Assembly (NCBI GenBank): GCA_944349375.1
Contig: CALVMV010000013.1
Coordinates: forward strand, 1-39,231
Origin: an uncultured Clostridia bacterium
GTDB lineage: Bacteria > Bacillota > Clostridia > Christensenellales > UBA1242
Length of the DNA: 39,231 bases
Direction of reading: 5' to 3'
Shown here piece by piece: positions 14,310 through 23,200 of the stretch (position 1 is the stretch's first letter; each line of letters opens with the position of its first letter). The notes under the pieces are model-generated. The model had not been told where the DNA came from. It made no database searches and saw nothing but the letters and a program-made list of their open reading frames with translations. A program made the position numbers and the translations under genes.

Positions 14310-14975
14310 TTAAAAAGGTAATTCATCGTCTGATAAAGGAGCTTTATTTATATAAGTTTCAAACACTAAATAATTTTGACCATATACGTCTGGGTCTACA
14401 ATTTTAATGTCCATACCTCTCATTGTATCTATTTTTATTTCATCTTCTAAACGTCTTCCGTATTCGTCAAATCGTGCAACAAAAGGAGTTTTTTTACCAT
14501 ACATAGATAATTTTCTATAAGCCATTATGATATTATTTTTAACCATAGGACTCATTCTACATTGAATATTTTTAACATGATAAGGCATACATTCCATCAT
14601 AAGTTTAGCTTTCATAATAGAAATACATTTTAGTATATTTTTTTCTAGTAAATCTTCATAATTATGGCATGCTACTGCGTATTTATAATTAGATGTTCCA
14701 AATTCTCGATTTTCTTCTACTTTCATTTCTGGAATTTCCTCCTTTTTGTATCCATTTTCCTTAATCCACCATTCAAATTTATCTACAATTCCATCTGGTA
14801 CATATAAATCTCTATATGGCGAATACATACCACTGTATCTATAATAAGAACCATCAAGAACGCTACTAGCATTAAATGTTATCGTATCTTCAGGATTGAA
14901 ACTACCTGTACTTTCCATAAAAACTGGTTTTGGTATCCATACTTCACTACAATCACCAAAATCTAAATCACCCAT
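14310..14975 (-). CDS. Candidate single-strand DNA-binding protein (acidic SSB-like tip)
   Basis: 221 residues, no OB fold recognised with certainty, but the extreme C-terminus is LSDDELPF. An acidic tail ending in Pro-Phe is the classic SSB tip that binds partner enzymes. The gene lies directly after an SF2 helicase (stop/start overlap at 14975), which fits a replication or recombination role. The middle is mixed alpha-beta with KCISIMKAKLMMECM. Alternative: a helicase partner that merely mimics the tip. Confidence 0.5.
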   Translation of the reverse strand: MGDLDFGDCSEVWIPKPVFMESTGSFNPEDTITFNASSVLDGSYYRYSGMYSPYRDLYVPDGIVDKFEWWIKENGYKKEEIPEMKVEENREFGTSNYKYAVACHNYEDLLEKNILKCISIMKAKLMMECMPYHVKNIQCRMSPMVKNNIIMAYRKLSMYGKKTPFVARFDEYGRRLEDEIKIDTMRGMDIKIVDPDVYGQNYLVFETYINKAPLSDDELPF

Positions 14976-16342
14976 TATTTGTCACCTTCTTCTAACCATT
15001 TTTCAAATAATCTTTGGTCGAAATTTTCACCAGATAAAAGAGTTTTATAAATTTGAGGTTCAACGCTTCCTGCTATTTCTAAGTAGTAAAATACAGGTTG
15101 TTTAGTTTGCCCAGTTCTATCTAAACGTCCTTTACTTTGAACAAAATCAATATAATTTTCTGGATATGAAAACCAAATTCCAATATTAGTTTTTATAAAA
15201 TCGTTTAAACCAGCTGAACCTGCTTGTATATTTACTATTGCTATACAGTCATCATATTTTTCCCAGTTTGTTAGGTCTTTCGTCGAACCGTCATATATAC
15301 ACCAATGTCTTTTCTTTTTATCACATATATTACTAACAATTTTTGTTTCATTAATAAAGTTTGTAAATACAACTAAACGTCCTTCATTTCCGTCAAGAAA
15401 ATCTTCTAACCATTGTGCTTTTGGATTTTTATCTAAAAATATATCACGAATAAAACCACTACAACTTTCACGCATATAAATTTTGTGTAAGGCTGGTCTA
15501 TTAGCAATTATAAATTCTGAGTCAATATCTTCTATATCTCCAGATGATAAAATCGTTTCTAAGGCTTTCTCGTCCATTTTAGGCCATACTTTTTTCTCTT
15601 TAAAATATTTCATTTCAGATGTCATTTTAAAAGTTTGTTTGATTTCTATCGGCCTGTCATATACACTTTCATATTTTTTGTAATAAGTATATTTTAATAT
15701 TTCTTTATCCATTAATTCAGTGTGCTTATAACCTACAATTTCATTAAATGGAAATCTAGATTTTCCTGCATATACTAAATTCCAATTTTGAGCTTCTACA
15801 CAAAACTCTTTTTTGAACTTTTGAGCTGGAACATCGAATAATTCACTACCAAGTGCTTTATATTGTGGATATAAATCTATATATTTTTTATTTTGAGAAG
15901 TAGCACTAAGTATTAGTATTTTTATATTGAATTTAGTTGATAACTGTTGTATAAATTTACTTTGTTTAGAATCATATGTTTTCATTTTATGACCTTCATC
16001 CACAATAACTAAACATCTTCTTCTTACTAGCATTTCTTGTATTGTTTTTGCATTTTTTTCTCGCCAAGCACTTTGAAAAGAGCTTACAAAGGTCATTTCA
16101 ATTTCTGGAACTTCTTTTTTCAAATCATTTTTCCAGTCGTCTACTTTTGATACAGGACAGATAATAACTACTCCAACTATATGACCGGCACTATATAGTT
16201 GTTCAGCAACTGATAATGCAGTTACTGTTTTTCCTGTCCCTGTATCGAAACCTAAATAAGCTCCTTTTATTTCTCCACTATTTATTCTATTGAAAATATC
16301 ATTTGCTGTTTTTTCTTGATAATCATATAATCTTGTGTACAT
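14975..16342 (-). CDS. SF2 helicase, SNF2/DEAD-like
   Basis: 455 residues. Walker A is DTGTGKT around residues 29-35; motif II is VIVDEGHKMK; motif III is LILSATS; the second RecA domain has VVFTNF, GSAGLN and QSKGRLDRTGQTKQ (motifs V and VI). This is the plan of phage SNF2-like helicases that act in replication, recombination or repair. It starts 1 nt after the 16343 gene stop and overlaps the SSB-like gene by one base. Every CGG is out of frame. Confidence 0.9.
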   Translation of the reverse strand: MYTRLYDYQEKTANDIFNRINSGEIKGAYLGFDTGTGKTVTALSVAEQLYSAGHIVGVVIICPVSKVDDWKNDLKKEVPEIEMTFVSSFQSAWREKNAKTIQEMLVRRRCLVIVDEGHKMKTYDSKQSKFIQQLSTKFNIKILILSATSQNKKYIDLYPQYKALGSELFDVPAQKFKKEFCVEAQNWNLVYAGKSRFPFNEIVGYKHTELMDKEILKYTYYKKYESVYDRPIEIKQTFKMTSEMKYFKEKKVWPKMDEKALETILSSGDIEDIDSEFIIANRPALHKIYMRESCSGFIRDIFLDKNPKAQWLEDFLDGNEGRLVVFTNFINETKIVSNICDKKKRHWCIYDGSTKDLTNWEKYDDCIAIVNIQAGSAGLNDFIKTNIGIWFSYPENYIDFVQSKGRLDRTGQTKQPVFYYLEIAGSVEPQIYKTLLSGENFDQRLFEKWLEEGDK

Positions 16343-16672
16343 TTATTCCTCCTCATCGTCTGATAATAGTATATTAGCAGAACCTATACCTTCTATTTTC
16401 ATTGTTAAATTACTCATAAGACATTCTACAGGGTATTGTTTTTCTAAATTTTCTATTACAGCTTTTATTGTAGCATGTAAACTAGCTACTTCCATTGAAC
16501 CGCAATCGTGCATGTGCATACTAACTACAGGAGATTTAACCGCTGTATTATCTTTTTCTTCTTCATTTTCTACACCGATTAAAATATTTAATTCAATATA
16601 CTGTCCTGTTCTTTTTATTGCATTATATCTTTGTTTTTCCATTTCTGGGATGTCTATACTATGAAATTCCAT
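16343..16672 (-). CDS. Unknown protein, 109 residues
   Basis: A longer open frame exists upstream, but AAAGGAGA before ATG 16672 and the known overlap with the previous gene choose the shorter form (MEFHSIDIPEME). It contains a histidine-rich spot (VSMHMHDCGSME) and an acidic end (LSDDEEE). Function unknown; it is directly followed by the helicase. Confidence 0.6.
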   Translation of the reverse strand: MEFHSIDIPEMEKQRYNAIKRTGQYIELNILIGVENEEEKDNTAVKSPVVSMHMHDCGSMEVASLHATIKAVIENLEKQYPVECLMSNLTMKIEGIGSANILLSDDEEE

Positions 16673-16973
16673 TTTCACTATTCTCCTTTTCCGCTCTTTT
16701 CTTAGCATAATATTCTTTATAATACTCTTGACGTGCTTTTTTATTCTTAGCATAATGCTCTCTATAATATTCACGACGTTCTTCTTTATGTTTTTCATAA
16801 TATTCTCTATATGTTTCATTCTTAGCTTCTCTTACGCGTTTTTTCTTAGCATATCTTTTACTATTATACTCTTTTATTTTATCTTTATTTTTTTCATAAT
16901 ATTCTCTAAAATAAGCCTGTCGTTTTTCTTTGTTTCGTCTGTAATAATCATGTTGATATTCTTGTTCAGTCAT
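16659..16973 (-). CDS. Tyr/Lys/Glu-rich repeat protein
   Basis: 104 residues made of imperfect repeats of the form REYYxKxKEERREYYREHYAK. The pattern is strongly helical and highly charged, as in some small phage nucleic-acid-binding or structural proteins; I do not assign a function. It overlaps the next gene by 14 nt. GGAGGTGG lies before ATG 16973. Confidence 0.6.
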   Translation of the reverse strand: MTEQEYQHDYYRRNKEKRQAYFREYYEKNKDKIKEYNSKRYAKKKRVREAKNETYREYYEKHKEERREYYREHYAKNKKARQEYYKEYYAKKRAEKENSENGIS

Positions 16974-16993
16974 TTTTGTAAACCACCTCCAAA

Positions 16994-17395
16994 TTATATT
17001 TCTTCTAATCTTACAGTAGCTTTAACATTGCTTGTCTTAGTGAATTTTTTAGCTAATTCTGGTTCTTCCTCTTTTAGTTTTTTACTGTCAATTGTATTTC
17101 TAGTGCTTGGAGATACATAAGTTAATTTAACACTATCTACTATTACTGTTTTTGGTAAATAGTCACTTTGCTCGTGTAGTTTAATTATATTTTCTTTAAA
17201 TGGTATAAATACTTTATCAAATTCTTCTGATGCTTTTTTAAACGCTCTATATTTTTGCCCAAATTCTTCTGGTTCACAAGGTAATGCTTGTTTGAATTTA
17301 TCAAATTCTAATTTTTCACTGTCATATTCTTCACCTTCTACAACCATTTCTTTCATCTCTAAAGTATCTTCATCTATAACTTTTATTGTTTTCAT
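16994..17395 (-). CDS. Unknown protein, 133 residues
   Basis: An in-frame ATG further upstream (17407) lies directly against the SD, so I take the ATG at 17395, which shares its A with the stop of the upstream gene. The protein begins MKTIKVIDEDTLEMKEM and is acidic-helical in the middle, with a conserved-looking KLTYVSPSTRNTIDSKKL segment. That segment recalls siphophage Gp157-like or DUF-type early proteins. Role unknown. Confidence 0.55.
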   Translation of the reverse strand: MKTIKVIDEDTLEMKEMVVEGEEYDSEKLEFDKFKQALPCEPEEFGQKYRAFKKASEEFDKVFIPFKENIIKLHEQSDYLPKTVIVDSVKLTYVSPSTRNTIDSKKLKEEEPELAKKFTKTSNVKATVRLEEI

Positions 17396-17766
17396 TATAA
17401 CATCCATCCTTCCCTATCTGAAATTTCATCATAATCTTTTTTAATTCTTTTAAATACATTCTTTGCAGTTAAAAATCCTATAGGTGAATCATCGTGATTA
17501 AATTTTTCCCAAGGTGTAAATCCTCCTAAAATTTCTAATCTATCCTGTTCACGTCCATGAGTACCAAATCCTTCAATGATACTTATTTTCATATCTTTTC
17601 GAGATGGATAACATATTTGATAATGCTCCATTATATCAGGATATGAAATTTTTAAGCTCGGGTCATACCCAAATCCTTCTATGAATTCAAATGGAATGTC
17701 AGCCTTTTCTAACATACGTTTTAATTTGAATATTTCTTTACAAGGTTTATCATATAAATCACTCAT
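17395..17766 (-). CDS. Unknown protein with GFGTHG motif, 123 residues
   Basis: It contains ISIIEGFGTHGREQDR, the same GFGTHG core as the protein at 2762-3103, followed by LEILGGFTPWEKF and NVFKRIKKDYDEI. The N-terminus is helical (CKEIFKLKRMLEKADIPFEF). The pair may be distant paralogues. It ends at the start of the 17395 gene (TAATG) and begins 1 nt after the 17767 stop. Confidence 0.6.
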   Translation of the reverse strand: MSDLYDKPCKEIFKLKRMLEKADIPFEFIEGFGYDPSLKISYPDIMEHYQICYPSRKDMKISIIEGFGTHGREQDRLEILGGFTPWEKFNHDDSPIGFLTAKNVFKRIKKDYDEISDREGWML

Positions 17767-18201
17767 TTACTCACCTTCTATATTATAAGTATAATCACGC
17801 ACGTGAAATTTATCTTTAACATACTCTAAAAAGTTTTCAAATTCTTCTTTTGTTCTATTAAATTCTCTATCACGTAAATCACCTTGAATTGAAATTACAA
17901 CGCAACTTTGATATTCACCAGAACAGTTGTAATTATCTGGGGCGTCACATTCTTGTCCTTCTTCTCCGTCAATTGTTACTGTTCTTAATGTTTCTTTATA
18001 TTTACAATGCTCACAATCGTAACTTACAAACCAGTTAAAACCACTTTGAACATTTACAAACACATCCGCATTTCTTTCACTGCCTGTTATCTTAGGTGCA
18101 TTTTTTAAAAAGGCTTTCACTTGTTTTCTTAAATCTGACTTTTTTGCAATGATATTTGTCTCAACACTAAAACAAGCAGTTATATGTGTCCAACAGCTCA
18201 T
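17767..18201 (-). CDS. Unknown phage protein, 144 residues
   Basis: It begins MSCWTHITACFSVET and has two Cys pairs (CEHCKY, CNYN-like CDAPDNYNC) that may hold zinc, plus a beta-rich CVVISIQGDLRDR and a helical FENFLEYVKDKF. The protein has the look of a conserved phage family, but no function is known to me. It lies in a chain of tightly spaced genes after the ParB-like gene. Confidence 0.6.
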   Translation of the reverse strand: MSCWTHITACFSVETNIIAKKSDLRKQVKAFLKNAPKITGSERNADVFVNVQSGFNWFVSYDCEHCKYKETLRTVTIDGEEGQECDAPDNYNCSGEYQSCVVISIQGDLRDREFNRTKEEFENFLEYVKDKFHVRDYTYNIEGE

Positions 18202-18203
18202 AA

Positions 18204-19076
18204 TTATTCCTCCTCTTTGTTATCAGTACTATCTATAAATCCTTGGACTCCTTTTTGTGTTCTCGCGAAAGCTCTTTCTCTATTTGCATTATTCAATTCT
18301 ACTTGACGTCTCATTCTTTCTTCTTTGACTAAATGAGCAATAAAGATTTTTTTCTCTAAGCCTAAACCATAATTATATGCGTTTTCTACTTCTCTTTCAC
18401 AATCAGTATTTAATACCCAAGGTTTAGCATTATAAATATATTTTTCAACACTATATTTAAGTCTTTCTTTATCTACTTCTGGATAATCAAAGTAATAAAT
18501 TAATGTTTGCATTAATGTTACGACACTTCCTGGTAATTTCTTTTCGTCTAATTCTTCAAGTATAGGCTTAATATATTCTAATCTAGGAATAGCGGCTTTA
18601 GCTTGTTCTTCTGTTAATTGAAGAATACCTTGTTTTATATCTCTATGCTTAGATTTTGATACTCTATATACAGCAGTAGATATAATATCTAAGTTTCCAT
18701 TTGCATACTTTTGCATTAAACCTAATAGTCTTTGATAATTTTCATTACCTTGTTCTGCATAAGATTTTATGAAATCTGGTAACTTCCAGTTAACCATATT
18801 CATATTCATATAGATACATTCTTTGTTTCCTGCACCTTCTGCTATAATATATTCCACTGGCATTTTTAGTCTTTGAAGTGCTGTTAATCTTCCTTGTCCG
18901 TCAATTACTTCCATTTTTTCATTTACTATAATAGGGTTATGTACCCAACCTATAGTTTGAATACTTTCTACTATTTTTGAAATTCTACTTTCTGGTATGT
19001 CTCTATTACCTACTAATCTTTTGAATTTACTGTAATCTCTTGTTACATATACGTTATACGTTCTTTCATCTTTCAT
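18204..19076 (-). CDS. ParB/sulfiredoxin-fold protein
   Basis: 290 residues. The ParB-like N-terminal domain is clear: SRISKIVESIQTIGWVHNPIIV, then VIDGQGRLTALQRLKMP, the ParB box II-type 'DGxxR' motif. In phages, ParB-fold proteins act as nucleases, NTPases or DNA-binding regulators. The C-terminal two thirds are helical. ATG at 19076 follows AGGAGGATTG. It is probably read from the promoter at 19627-19655 behind two small genes. Confidence 0.82.
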   Translation of the reverse strand: MKDERTYNVYVTRDYSKFKRLVGNRDIPESRISKIVESIQTIGWVHNPIIVNEKMEVIDGQGRLTALQRLKMPVEYIIAEGAGNKECIYMNMNMVNWKLPDFIKSYAEQGNENYQRLLGLMQKYANGNLDIISTAVYRVSKSKHRDIKQGILQLTEEQAKAAIPRLEYIKPILEELDEKKLPGSVVTLMQTLIYYFDYPEVDKERLKYSVEKYIYNAKPWVLNTDCEREVENAYNYGLGLEKKIFIAHLVKEERMRRQVELNNANRERAFARTQKGVQGFIDSTDNKEEE

Positions 19077-19104
19077 ATTTTCAATCCTCCTATTAATACC
19101 ATTA

Positions 19105-19443
19105 TTATTTAATTAAGTAATGGTCTCCTATATTTAATTCTTTATTTAATTTTCTTTCGTATTCTTTTAATAATTCACGTTTTTTAATAAGATTTTTTCT
19201 ATATTGTATAGCTTTTTCTCCGTCTTCTTTTGTCTTAAAACAAATTGAGCGAATATTACGGTTAAAATAAGAACGTCCTTTGTCATCATGATAATACCAG
19301 TGTGAAAATCTACCCGCATTAGATTGTTTTACTTCTACTATAGTGATTTCTTCTAAGTACCATTCTTGTTTTTTATAAACTTTACATACTCTGTAAAATT
19401 TATCACCTACTTCGCAAAGTTGTATATTATCAGTTTCTTTCAT
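19105..19443 (-). CDS. Unknown protein, 112 residues
   Basis: The frame opens earlier (19470), but AGGAGGGG lies just before ATG 19443, giving MKETDNIQLCEVGDKFY. It is a beta-rich first half (YRVCKVYKKQEWYLEEITIVEVK) with a basic helical end. Function unknown; it belongs to the operon with the ParB-like gene. Confidence 0.6.
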   Translation of the reverse strand: MKETDNIQLCEVGDKFYRVCKVYKKQEWYLEEITIVEVKQSNAGRFSHWYYHDDKGRSYFNRNIRSICFKTKEDGEKAIQYRKNLIKKRELLKEYERKLNKELNIGDHYLIK

Positions 19444-19482
19444 TTTTCCCCTCCTAATCCAAGTCCTCAAAAAACCACTCTC

Positions 19483-19596
19483 CTAAACACTACCCTCATT
19501 TCCTTCTATCATTTCGTTGTATAAAATTTCTTTTTCCACCTCTGTCATACTGTCTGGGTCGATGTCATACAAAATTAAATCCATAAATGGGTCCAT
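19483..19596 (-). CDS. Very small acidic protein, 37 residues
   Basis: AAGGAGG precedes ATG 19596; the product is MDPFMDLILYDIDPDSMTEV followed by a short acidic tail. It is the first gene behind the promoter at 19627-19655. Such short acidic peptides are common among early phage genes. No function assigned. Confidence 0.6.
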   Translation of the reverse strand: MDPFMDLILYDIDPDSMTEVEKEILYNEMIEGNEGSV

Positions 19597-19626
19597 TTTT
19601 ATACACCTCCTTATTAATTTATAAAC

Positions 19627-19655
19627 ATTATACACAACAATTAATTAAAAGTCAA
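19627..19655 (-). promoter_or_regulatory. Sigma-A-type promoter downstream of the DNA polymerase
   Basis: On the minus strand TTGACT (19650-19655), 17 nt, TATAAT (19627-19632). It starts just after the shifted end of the polymerase (19663). Confidence 0.85.
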
Positions 19656-19662
19656 GTGTTTA

Positions 19663-21629
19663 TCATAAATTTTTTCTTTTTCTTGTTTTCTTTTCAGATT
19701 TTATTCCGTAAAAAGTCATCAATCCTATGCTGTGCTTCTGCTATATACCATTCATAATCTATGTCTTTAAGCTCTCCTATTTTTTTACCTCTTATATCTT
19801 CATTATAAATAAGTACGTGCTCTGGCGTACCTTCAACTTTATCTAGTACGCCTATTTCTTTTGATTTCTTATGTTTATATAATCCACCATTTTTTGCATC
19901 AGTACTTGGGAATATTCTATTTACTTTTTGTACTTCCACATCACCATATTCGCGTTTCCAAGTAGGTGTATCATACATATTTCCTAATTTTTTAATCATT
20001 TGATAATCAGTTGCTAAATTTTCAGGATTACATATTGTTGTTCTAATATCAGTACCATCAAGAAAATAATTTACTACAGCTTTTGCTAAAATAGCTAAGG
20101 TATCTTGCTCATTCCCTTCATCAAATTTTGTAACATAAGCTCCTTTGACCTTAACTTTTCCACTACTATCTTTGAATACATAATTATTAACGTCTTTTTC
20201 ATATAAGTTATCAGCAACAGTTTTTTCCAAACTAAATTTCCAATCTTTTTCCCATTCGGCACATACTTTATCTATTAAATCTTCTGCATCATTTGTTAAT
20301 AATTCTAATGCAATACCATCAGTATTCGATTGAATAAGTTTAAAATAGCTTCCTTCGGAATTAATCTCTAACTCATTTCTTGCCCAAGCAGGTTTAGGTT
20401 TACGCTTAACATTACGTAATCTAAACACTAAATCCATAAGTGATAATTGTCCTAACATACACATTTTAGTATTATATTCAGGGTCATATAATTTTTTGAA
20501 TTTATCTTTCATACAACCAGAAGTTGTGTTCAATATAAGTTTGTATCTTGCTGCTTGGTCTTTTAAATTTTTCTTTTCTTCTTTTGTTAAACTAGGGTCA
20601 TGAAGTTTTTTCTTAATATCCATACGAGTTTGAACCATTCCAGCAAAAGCAAGACATCCATTTTTATCTACTTTTCTTGAAAGTAAATCCCATTTAGTTA
20701 ATATATTAGGATACAGTGAAGAAACGTCAACCCATACAATTTTCTTTTTATCTTCTGGTTTGCATATATAATTTTTTCTTCCACCGTGAACACCACCAAG
20801 TGCAAAAGTATGTGTTACACCTAAAATATCTAAATCCATACTTAATTTTTTCTTATCACATTTTTTAGTATCCCATTTATGTTTTTCTAATTCTTTTAAT
20901 GCTTCTATAAAAAAATTGTATATACTTTTTAATTCAGGTACGTCCCAATTTACAGGCAAATCACATAATTGAAAATTCTTTCTAAGTCTAGTATTCATTC
21001 CTTTATTTTGTGATAATAAAATAGCTTCTGTTAATTTAGCATTCGTTTTACAAATATAATTTACAGGTAATCCGAATTCTTTTACTAATAACATCTTTGT
21101 TCTAAAACTGTTTTTTCTTTGCTTAAATCTTTCTAATGTACCATATAAATCAGCTCTATTATATTTTTCAACGTCTCTTTTTTCTTCATCTGTCAGTGGT
21201 CTATCTAAATCAAATGGAACCACACTTTCAACAATATCCATACCTAAAAATCCCTCTAGTTGTTTCAATGAAAAAAATGCTCCATCTCCTAATAAATCAT
21301 AAGATAAAATCGGAGATGTATAATAATCCGTTATACCTAATTTATTTAATGTTTGAAATAAAGGAATATCTGTATCCTGTGAATAAATAAGATTATTACT
21401 ACATTTATATAAATCTGTTTCAGTACGCAACACATTTGTTAAAACTCCGTGTGATAAAATTTTATCAAAGTTATCACTATTATAACCGTATCCAAACAAC
21501 ATTCAAATTCTTATTTATATAATTTTTTATTTCTGATATATCCCACAGTTGTATAATTTTATTTGTATCGGTATCTAATATCCCTAATAAAGAATTATGT
21601 TTAAAAATTTCCCAATCATACACTAGCAT
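19663..21629 (-). CDS. Family-B DNA polymerase with two CGG +1 shifts
   Basis: About 654 residues. Start ATG 21629 follows GGGGGTG. The first 47 codons hold the Exo I motif (VYDWEIF, D5 and E7); CGG at 21486-21488 then needs a +1 skip to give WIGYNSDNFD, the Exo II motif. The polymerase part has DVSSLYPN (motif A), a motif B-like LNTTSGCMKDKF and SNTDGI (motif C). A second CGG (19706-19708) near the end replaces FLRNKI by FLGIKSEKKTRKRKN, a basic tail typical of such enzymes, and moves the stop to 19663. Without the first shift there is no link between exonuclease and polymerase. The start overlaps the upstream HNH gene end by 7 nt. Confidence 0.9.
19706..19708 (-). other. In-frame CGG, +1 shift site (polymerase C-terminus)
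   Basis: TTA CGG A: skipping C adds a 14-residue basic tail. Support is moderate. Confidence 0.55.
21486..21488 (-). other. In-frame CGG, +1 shift site (polymerase Exo II)
   Basis: ATA CGG T: skipping C joins VVWI to GYNSDNFD, the expected Exo II motif. Strong support. Confidence 0.9.
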
Positions 21630-22188
21630 AAATTTTCACCCCCATCAACAAATATATATTCCCAATGATAACTTCCGAGAAGTCTTTTGCTTACCGATGA
21701 AGACAAGCTACTATATTACTATCATAAATATGTAATTGTCTGGCAGCTTCTGCTATACTAGGGTAAATTATACCTGTTTCAACACATCTAATTTTTTTAG
21801 ATATTTTAGGATTATTGATATTAGAAACAGCACTTCGTATACGACACGTTCCATAATTATTATTGTATTCGTGAGTACACCATTCAAGGTTGTTAGCATA
21901 GTTATTAGCTTTATTTTCATCTTTATGATTTACACAAGGTAAATTGTCCGGATTAGGAATAAATGCCTTAGCTACTAGTCTGTGAATAGTAAATAACTTC
22001 TGTTTACCATTACGTTTTAAATTTACTACTTTATAACCATTACCATTATCAACTATTGCTTTTATTTTCTCAGGAACATTTCGACCTAAAGAATCTATTC
22101 TATTTAAACTTTTAACTCTGCCTAAATTTGAAATCTTATATATACCTTCATACCCTTGAATATCTCTCCATATCTCCATTCTATACAT
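21623..22188 (-). CDS. NUMOD4/HNH homing endonuclease with two CGG +1 shifts
   Basis: About 187 residues. NUMOD4 (EIWRDIQGYEGIYKISN), HNH core (IHRLVAKAFIPNP...VNHKDENKANN...LEWCT) and the C-terminal part ETGIIYPSIAEAARQ are uninterrupted. At the end, CGG 21694-21696 gives CLH-GKQKT after a skip, and CGG 21675-21677, in frame only after the first skip, gives S-GSYHWEY. Together they restore the family tail 'CKGKQKTAGGYHWEY'. The gene then runs to 21623 and overlaps the polymerase start. A later in-frame ATG (22179) is the alternative start. Confidence 0.87.
21675..21677 (-). other. In-frame CGG, +1 shift site (HNH, second)
   Basis: TCT CGG A: in frame only after the shift at 21694; it restores SGSYHWEY. 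Confidence 0.85.
21694..21696 (-). other. In-frame CGG, +1 shift site (HNH, first)
   Basis: CAT CGG T: skipping C restores the conserved 'C-x-x-GK' element. Without it the protein stops at the next codon. Confidence 0.85.
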
Positions 22189-22212
22189 TTCTCCCTTTTT
22201 TAATATATTATA

Positions 22213-22476
22213 CTATATACACCAAAAATTTAATACAATCTTATCTTCTAATATATTATGCAAATAGTTAATTAAAGTTTTATCATCTCCATGAATTAAT
22301 TGTCTAACTCCTCTACTTTTATTACAAATTTGAACTATAGAATTTTCACTAGCGTCATGATAATATTCAATGCTACCTATTGTATTAGGTAATAAATTAT
22401 ATTTTTCATTTACCATATCACATAATTTATCTACATTTTTTGTAATTATTACAGGGTTAATTCTTTTTCTTCCCAT
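22213..22476 (-). CDS. Unknown protein, 87 residues
   Basis: It begins MGRKRINPVIITKNVDKLC and contains HDASENSIVQICNKSRGVRQL, then a helical end with NYLHNILEDKIV. AAAGGA lies before ATG 22476. It starts 2 nt before the end of the upstream small gene. No function recognised. Confidence 0.6.
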   Translation of the reverse strand: MGRKRINPVIITKNVDKLCDMVNEKYNLLPNTIGSIEYYHDASENSIVQICNKSRGVRQLIHGDDKTLINYLHNILEDKIVLNFWCI

Positions 22477-22478
22477 GA

Positions 22479-22712
22479 TTATACATCCTTTCCAAATATT
22501 TTTGGATTATTTAAATTTTTATCTACAAACTCTAGCATAGCTTTTAGTACGTCTTCTCTATTTGAATTAGATACATACATCATTCTTCTATCCTCTATGT
22601 TTCCAAATTCGTATGCTAATAATGCAAACCCCATATTTTCTGGTAATTTTTCTTTTATCTCTTTTGCTATTGCTTGTAATACGTCATTTGCTTGTTCTTC
22701 TCTTTCTGTCAT
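22479..22712 (-). CDS. Small phage protein, 77 residues
   Basis: Helical start (ANDVLQAIAKEIKEKLPENMGFALLAYEFG), then RRMMYVSNSNREDVLKAMLEF. The segment SNSNREDV.KAM recurs in small phage proteins of unknown role from many hosts. It overlaps the upstream stop by one base (22712). Confidence 0.65.
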   Translation of the reverse strand: MTEREEQANDVLQAIAKEIKEKLPENMGFALLAYEFGNIEDRRMMYVSNSNREDVLKAMLEFVDKNLNNPKIFGKDV

Positions 22713-23200
22713 TATTTTTCACCTCCTACACCAAGTATTAATCTTAAATCATTTACTATTTTAGCTTTTGATTTTGTTTCTTTTACAAATTTCACTAATT
22801 CCTCATATTTTTCTTTATAAGGAGCGTCTTTTTCTCTATATAATCTGTCATAATCATATTTTGCTATTTCTATTCCGTCTTCTTTTAGTTGTTCTCTATA
22901 TTCTTCTGGTTTATATTCACCTTTTCTAAACATATCTACACTAACAAATAAATCATCCATAAAACTAGCTAGCTCATCTTGTTGTAAATGTACTTCATCG
23001 TTAAAATGTAAAGTATAAGCAATAGCTGTGATAAAATTTTGCACAGAACTATCTAATTCGTCTTTGTATGCACTTTCAAATTCTTTTCTAAGTGAATTAT
23101 ACATTAATACATTTCTATTATATAACCAATTCTCCATTTGCTCTTTTGACATACTTTTTATAGTTCTGTATTCGTCTCTATTTAATTTCATTCCTTCCAT
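22712..23200 (-). CDS. Unknown helical protein, 162 residues
   Basis: GAGGAGG stands 6 nt before ATG 23200 (MEGMKLNRDEYRTIKSM), better than the GTG at 23206 that abuts the SD. The protein is helical and acidic, with a long charged stretch EEYREQLKEDGIEIAKYDYD. It overlaps the upstream gene end by 23 nt. Function unknown. Confidence 0.55.
   Translation of the reverse strand: MEGMKLNRDEYRTIKSMSKEQMENWLYNRNVLMYNSLRKEFESAYKDELDSSVQNFITAIAYTLHFNDEVHLQQDELASFMDDLFVSVDMFRKGEYKPEEYREQLKEDGIEIAKYDYDRLYREKDAPYKEKYEELVKFVKETKSKAKIVNDLRLILGVGGEK

Noticed and set aside
16728..17120. Long plus-strand frame opposite the repeat protein
   Set aside because: Phe/Ile/Ser-rich shadow of the Lys/Glu-rich minus gene; no ribosome binding site.
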